The translations under genes and the position numbers were made by a program. Positions 60,398-64,000 of a stretch of DNA of 64,000 nt are shown piece by piece. The stretch spans positions 1 through 64,000 of the forward strand of contig NZ_JACCBY010000006.1 in assembly GCF_013409985.1 (NCBI RefSeq), read 5' to 3'. Under the pieces are notes generated by a model. It was not told the origin of the DNA. It did not search any database and saw nothing but the letters and a program-made list of their open reading frames with translations. Within the stretch, counting starts at the first letter, position 1, and every line of letters begins with the position of its first letter. The DNA comes from Sphingomonas melonis (GTDB taxonomy: Bacteria > Pseudomonadota > Alphaproteobacteria > Sphingomonadales > Sphingomonadaceae).

Positions 60398-61576
60398 ATG
60401 CGTATCAATGCAATTCCAGTCGCCATGCGCCGTGTCAGCGGTGAAGGCTTCGGCGTCCGTGCCTCTGCCGGTCCGCAGAACATCGAAAGCATGTTCAACC
60501 AGATCAACAGTCTGCTCCACGACGGCTTCAGCGCGCGCGATCAGCAAATCACCAATCTGGCCGACGCGGTTTCCGCGATCCAGAATCAGGTCAACGCGGG
60601 CGGCCACATCGTGTTCGGCGGCTCGCAGCCGTCTTGGGGCGATCAGGTCGTCAACTCCGAAGCCTTGAGCGGCCTTCGCGCGGCGGCGGGCAAGGCCCGC
60701 GCGCAGATCGACCTCACCCCCTCGAACGCGATCACCAGCGTCCCCGGCAGCGGCGGCGCGCTTATCGCGCCGGATCGGGCCGACGCCGTGGCGATGCCCC
60801 GCCGCCGCCTCACGATCCGCGACCTGCTGGGACGCGGCACGACCGGATCGAACATGATAGAGTATCCGCGTCAGGTCGTGCGCGAGGTCAACGCCGCCAC
60901 GGTCGCAGAAATGGCCCTCAAGCCGGAAAGCTCGTTCGGCTGGGAACTCGCACAGGCGAAGGTCCAGACGATTGCGCACTGGGTTGGTGCGTCGCGGCAG
61001 GTGCTGGACGATGGCGGGCAGCTTCGCACGCTGATCGACGGTGAGCTGCGCTACGGGCTGGCGTTGCGCGAGGAAATGCAGCTGCTGCTCGGTGACGGTG
61101 CGGGGACGAACCTGCTGGGCCTGATCCCGCAGGCGACCGCTTACGACGCGACCGGGGAAGCCGCTGGCGCCTCCAAGTTCGATGTCGTCCTCAACGCCAT
61201 CGCCCAGGCGGAACGGGCCGACCTCCCCGCGACCGGCATTGTGGTCAACTCGACCGACTGGCTGCGCTTGCAGGGACTCAAGGACAGCGAGGGCCGCTAC
61301 ATCGGCTCCGGCCCGATGGGCACGGCGATGGCGACCGCGTGGGGCCTCGACGTTGCCCCCTCCGCCTCGATGCCGGCGGGCAAGTTCCTTGTCGGCAACT
61401 TCGCCAATAGCGCGACCGTGTACGACCGGATGACGCCGGTTGTGCTGCTCTCGACGGAGGACCGGGACAACTTCGTCCGCAACGCCGTCACCATTCTTGC
61501 TGAGGAGCGGATCGCGCTGGCCGTGCGCCAGCCGCGCGCCCTGATCTACGGCGATTATTCGGGGGCGCAGGGCTGA
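60398..61576 (+). CDS. HK97-fold major capsid protein of element 2
   Basis: A 392-residue capsid protein. The N-terminal delta-like coiled region (MFNQINSLLHDGFSARDQQI) is followed by the HK97 shell domain: NAITSVPGSGGALIAPDRAD, RLTIRDLLGRGTTGSNMIEYPR, VQTIAHWVGASRQVLDD, LLLGDGAGTNLLGLIPQA and the C-terminal FVRNAVTILAEERIALAV. AAGGAGG precedes the ATG. It is unrelated in detail to the GTA-like capsid at 4955-6004. The absence of portal, protease and tail genes implies that it works with a helper phage's proteins or remodels the helper capsid. Confidence 0.88.
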   Translation: MRINAIPVAMRRVSGEGFGVRASAGPQNIESMFNQINSLLHDGFSARDQQITNLADAVSAIQNQVNAGGHIVFGGSQPSWGDQVVNSEALSGLRAAAGKARAQIDLTPSNAITSVPGSGGALIAPDRADAVAMPRRRLTIRDLLGRGTTGSNMIEYPRQVVREVNAATVAEMALKPESSFGWELAQAKVQTIAHWVGASRQVLDDGGQLRTLIDGELRYGLALREEMQLLLGDGAGTNLLGLIPQATAYDATGEAAGASKFDVVLNAIAQAERADLPATGIVVNSTDWLRLQGLKDSEGRYIGSGPMGTAMATAWGLDVAPSASMPAGKFLVGNFANSATVYDRMTPVVLLSTEDRDNFVRNAVTILAEERIALAVRQPRALIYGDYSGAQG

Positions 61577-61845
61577 TGGGCGAAAAGGTCACAACCGCCG
61601 TCGTGACCGGTGAGCCGGTGCCGGAAAGCGCATATGACGTCGCGCTTCTCGGCACCCCCTCGCTCGTCACCCTCAAGCACGACACCGAGGGCGAGCGGAT
61701 GAAGCTCCGCATCCTCCGGGCCTGCGGTCATTGGATCGAAGGCGACGAGCCGGAGGTCAATGCCGAGTACGCGCGACAACTGATCGGCAACGGCTTGGCG
61801 GAGGAGGTCAAGCCGAAGGCCGGGAAGCCTGCGCCGACCGGCTGA
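61576..61845 (+). CDS. Small protein coupled to the capsid gene
   Basis: An 89-residue protein starting in the capsid stop codon. VALLGTPSLVTLKHDTEGERMKLRIL suggests a small beta domain and the C-terminal AEYARQLIGNGLAEEV a helix. It may be a head decoration or assembly protein by position. No family recognised. Confidence 0.58.
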   Translation: MGEKVTTAVVTGEPVPESAYDVALLGTPSLVTLKHDTEGERMKLRILRACGHWIEGDEPEVNAEYARQLIGNGLAEEVKPKAGKPAPTG

Positions 61846-61850
61846 ACGGG

Positions 61851-61886
61851 TCCGCGCATGTGCCTCCTTAGGCGCGCTTGCGCGGA
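61851..61886. terminator. Candidate bidirectional hairpin between convergent genes
   Basis: TCCGCGCA (61851-61858) pairs with TGCGCGGA (61879-61886), with a smaller inner GCC/GGC stem. It lies between the last rightward gene and the leftward Panacea gene. The following T-run is weak, so termination efficiency is uncertain. Confidence 0.42.
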
Positions 61887-61902
61887 TCACACATTTTCTG
61901 GG

Positions 61903-62382
61903 CTAAGCCGTCGCCTTCCGCATCTGCTTTCGATACCTTTTAGCTAGCGTTGGCAGGTCAAGAATCGATTGGCGCTCAGACACCATCACCGGGAAAGTAG
62001 AATAAACAAGCTTGATGAAGTCTTTCCAATATAGCGATTTTGTCTGTTCGATTACATGATCTAACGCCGCTTTGTCGCTTTCAGTTAGTGAACGCCACCG
62101 CCGTGTCCGCTTCAAGACAATTCGGTCCTTGATATCGCCGTATGCATTTTGCTCCGTTGTGATCTTGAAATCTTCATCAGATCGAGCGGTATTCACTACG
62201 TCATCAACATAAGGGCCATAATGATTGAACTTCCATTCAATCTCGGATATTTGGCTGCCCTCCTCTAGCGAAGCTTTCCAGTCTGCCAGGTAAACCATCT
62301 TAGTGAGGCGCGCCTTGGAAAGCTCGCTCTTGTGAGGATAGTTCTCGCAAAGGTAGCCAACCATGTCGATCAAGTCAGCCAT
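61903..62382 (-). CDS. Panacea-domain (DUF4065/SocA-type) antitoxin-like protein
   Basis: A 159-residue protein with the Panacea pattern: LIDMVGYLCENYPHKSELSKARLTKMVYLADWKAS followed by EWKFNHYGPYVDDVVN. Panacea proteins act as antitoxins that neutralise diverse toxins and are common in phage and satellite cargo. The ATG at 62382 lies one base after the stop of the upstream GAF-domain gene, so the two are coupled, as in toxin-antitoxin pairs. G/C content is lower than in the rest of the element. Confidence 0.83.
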   Translation of the reverse strand: MADLIDMVGYLCENYPHKSELSKARLTKMVYLADWKASLEEGSQISEIEWKFNHYGPYVDDVVNTARSDEDFKITTEQNAYGDIKDRIVLKRTRRWRSLTESDKAALDHVIEQTKSLYWKDFIKLVYSTFPVMVSERQSILDLPTLAKRYRKQMRKATA

Positions 62383-62383
62383 T

Positions 62384-63265
62384 TTAAAAGCCCTTCCGGC
62401 TTGCAAGGTCTGGTGACGGTTCGATAAATTTAAGACTTTCAAGGTCAGAGAGAAGCTGGCGACGGTAATTTGCTGTAACCGCCTTCCTCAAGTCATCCTT
62501 GTTTGCAGCATTAGTATCCGTACTCTCAAAAACGATAACGGCGATCCGATCTATGCCCATGGCATCCATGACGGTGTAAGCGTATATAGACCTGCTCTTC
62601 ATAGTGAGATTTCGAGCAGTTTCGTCGTCGAAACCCCAGTTTTCGCAATTCTCTTTTATGTACTCTTCAGGGTCTGCTGGCAGGTTTTCAGCGAACGACT
62701 CCATGTCCGCACTTTCCCAAGCCGCGCCAATGCATCCAGAATCAGCGGTATAAACCCCGCGCCCTGTCGCGTTGTATCTAGGTATGGCGGCGTAACGACC
62801 TAACATATTGAAGGTGTCTGTGGACGCAGAATAGCGGTATATGCTAATTCGAAAGCTATTGGGCAATGTCATAGCTTGAGCTATGTGAGCAAGGCGATGG
62901 CGCCACGCCTCTCGCGCGTTGCGAACCAGCGACACCAGCTGTTCCTGCGATTGCTCAACCTGTTTCTCCAACTCCGATTTTTCGGATTTGAGCGCACGGA
63001 TTGATCCGCTTCGCTTGTAAGTGAGCATTGCGCCGATGATGCCAGCGGCGGAGAGAGCTACGACGGCAGCCAACCTCACCAGAAAATGCGGCCACGTTTC
63101 CGGGACAGTCGGCTTGAGTAGGTAGTCTCGAAAAACAGCCCAACCAATTCCGCAGAGCGCCACCAAAACAGTTGGGCCATACTCTACAAAGGCCCCCTGC
63201 AGCTCCCGCGTGAAACGCAAAAATGCCGTATTGTCGTCGTCAATCGCTGTACTCAGGCTTGACAT
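62384..63265 (-). CDS. Membrane protein with coiled coil and GAF-like domain
   Basis: A 293-residue protein: two membrane helices (about 30-46 and 62-83), a coiled coil (about 88-115: SIRALKSEKSELEKQVEQ) and a C-terminal GAF-like domain (about 120-285: FRISIYRYSASTDTFNMLGR, GRGVYTADSGCIGAAWES, IDRIAVIVFESTDTNA). This is a membrane sensor layout without an output domain. Given its coupling to a Panacea antitoxin, it may be the matching toxin, acting at the membrane. Low G/C content points to recent acquisition. Confidence 0.7.
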   Translation of the reverse strand: MSSLSTAIDDDNTAFLRFTRELQGAFVEYGPTVLVALCGIGWAVFRDYLLKPTVPETWPHFLVRLAAVVALSAAGIIGAMLTYKRSGSIRALKSEKSELEKQVEQSQEQLVSLVRNAREAWRHRLAHIAQAMTLPNSFRISIYRYSASTDTFNMLGRYAAIPRYNATGRGVYTADSGCIGAAWESADMESFAENLPADPEEYIKENCENWGFDDETARNLTMKSRSIYAYTVMDAMGIDRIAVIVFESTDTNAANKDDLRKAVTANYRRQLLSDLESLKFIEPSPDLASRKGF

Positions 63266-63341
63266 TCGTAGGGCACCTCAAAGCTCGCATAGCGCAAACG
63301 AAGCAAGAACGCCAACGTTTGAGCCAAGGTGGTACGGCACG

Positions 63342-63881
63342 TCATGCACGAGGAATGCGGAGCGTCAGACCGGAGTTCGGACCCGGTGGAAGCCCCAGCG
63401 CGGGCTCTACACCCTGCGTTTCGCGTAGGTTCGCGAAGATCGCCACAGGGTCAACGCGCATCCCAATCTTTGCTTCGGATGCCGGGCGCGGCTCCATCAC
63501 CGCCTTCGCGCGATAAACCTCTAGCTGGGGTATGCCTTCGTCAATCGCGCGCCTGCAAAGGCCTCGCGCATAGTAGCGCCCGAACTCCCCTTCGCCCATA
63601 GTCTGGTGAGCCGTTATGGGAACCGCTGCCATCGTGTAGCCGCCCTTCGGCTTCCTCCGCTCAACTTGTCGCTTGAGGCAATTGTCGGTGCGAATGGCAT
63701 TACCCAAGCTGTCATCCGTTCCGGTTTGTGCGGCTTCTCGCAACATAACAGGCCACCGCTCGCAACCGTCCGCATTGAGGTAATTGCTGATGTAAATCTT
63801 GCCGCTCGCGACATCCATGTCGATTTCTTCAACCATGAAGCGGCGGGTAGCCTCATCCAAGTTTTCGTATGCGATGCCCAT
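63342..63881 (-). CDS. Hypothetical protein near the right end of element 2
   Basis: A 179-residue soluble protein. MAAVPITAHQTMGEGEFGRYYARGLCRRAIDEG and EVYRAKAVMEPRPASEAKIGM are the most structured-looking parts. The ATG at 63881 was preferred to a GTG at 63896 because GGAGGA lies just before it. Function unknown. It is the last gene before the right-end repeats. Confidence 0.58.
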   Translation of the reverse strand: MGIAYENLDEATRRFMVEEIDMDVASGKIYISNYLNADGCERWPVMLREAAQTGTDDSLGNAIRTDNCLKRQVERRKPKGGYTMAAVPITAHQTMGEGEFGRYYARGLCRRAIDEGIPQLEVYRAKAVMEPRPASEAKIGMRVDPVAIFANLRETQGVEPALGLPPGPNSGLTLRIPRA

Positions 63882-63969
63882 GCGTTCCTCCGTCACGACA
63901 GGCTACACCTACGGCGTTACTTGTCCATCGCGATCACAACCGAAACGAACGCTAATCTATGGTCCCGAT

Positions 63970-63990
63970 CAGGGGTCGAAACAGGGGTCG
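63970..63990 (+). repeat. Right arm-type sites of element 2
   Basis: CAGGGGTCG at 63970-63978 and 63982-63990, 12 bp apart, matching the left pair at 53277-53297. By analogy with island 1, where the right arm sites lie 32 bp before attR, the att core should begin near 64020. Confidence 0.6.
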
Positions 63991-64000
63991 CGTCCTTCGC

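Larger units (their letters stand above)
53144..64000. mobile_element. Phage satellite-like element 2 (right end outside the window)
   Basis: Order: integrase, AlpA/MerR-type regulator, small unknown genes, VapE-type primase-helicase, P27-like small terminase, small genes, HK97-like capsid, then a leftward Panacea-antitoxin/GAF pair and an unknown gene. No large terminase, portal, protease or tail gene is present. Paired CAGGGGT repeats near the left end (53277-53297) recur at 63970-63990, which places the right att site just beyond base 64000. This size and gene set fit a PICI-like satellite that depends on a helper phage. Confidence 0.72.

Overview
The window looks like a chromosomal segment from a high-GC alphaproteobacterium, most likely a sphingomonad (Sphingomonas or a close relative). 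The evidence is the strong G/C bias at third codon positions, a Rhodobacter-type gene transfer agent (GTA)-like cluster of the sphingomonad kind (with DUF6127 and DUF2793 proteins), an OmpA protein with a polyproline linker, and the core genes ugd, ygfZ, pyrC and a DUF1134 gene. The genus is an inference; there is no rRNA or other taxonomic marker in the window.

Region 1 (about 0-16.5 kb) is a GTA-like or domesticated-prophage structural cluster. It runs TerS-like, TerL, portal, DUF6127, prohead protease, capsid, connector, DUF3168 terminator, tail tube, two tail assembly proteins and a short tape measure, then the g12-g15 tail-tip genes and DUF2793, nearly all overlapping by 1-8 bp. A secreted alpha/beta hydrolase gene with its own non-coding flanks interrupts it between the tape-measure and g12 genes. 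A divergent PAS/winged-helix gene sits upstream.

Region 2 (16.5-22.05 kb) is core chromosome: an OmpA-family porin, UDP-glucose 6-dehydrogenase, the Fe-S/folate protein YgfZ, dihydroorotase, a DUF1134 protein and tRNA-Ser(GCT).

Region 3 (22.03-53.14 kb) is a genomic island of about 31.1 kb inserted at the 3' end of that tRNA. A 25-bp copy of the tRNA end bounds it on both sides, and GGGGGTATC arm-type repeats lie just inside both ends. It carries a tyrosine integrase, an AlpA-like regulator, a ParA-type ATPase, a MobC-like protein and a relaxase but no type IV secretion genes, so it looks like an integrative mobilizable element. It also has a cluster of unknown genes, a decayed trxC and an AAA ATPase broken by one stop codon. 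A WYL regulator is followed by about 17 kb of same-strand genes: a membrane coiled-coil protein, two PD-(D/E)XK proteins, a uracil-DNA-glycosylase-like protein, a Cas4-like/DUF2779 nuclease, an SNF2 helicase, a coiled-coil protein, a DinD-like protein, a type III-like methyltransferase, a Res helicase-nuclease and an unknown protein. This is the best candidate for an incompletely described anti-phage system.

Region 4 (53.14 kb to the end) is a second, smaller element in tandem at the same att site. It has its own integrase, an AlpA/MerR-type regulator, a VapE/TOPRIM primase-helicase, a P27-like TerS and an HK97 capsid, but no TerL, portal or tail genes. A Panacea-domain antitoxin paired with a membrane GAF protein follows. 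Paired CAGGGGT repeats occur near its left end and again in the last 31 bases of the window, so its right att site should lie just past base 64000. At about 10.9 kb with this gene set it resembles a phage satellite (PICI-like).

No CRISPR array, rRNA or insertion sequence was seen.
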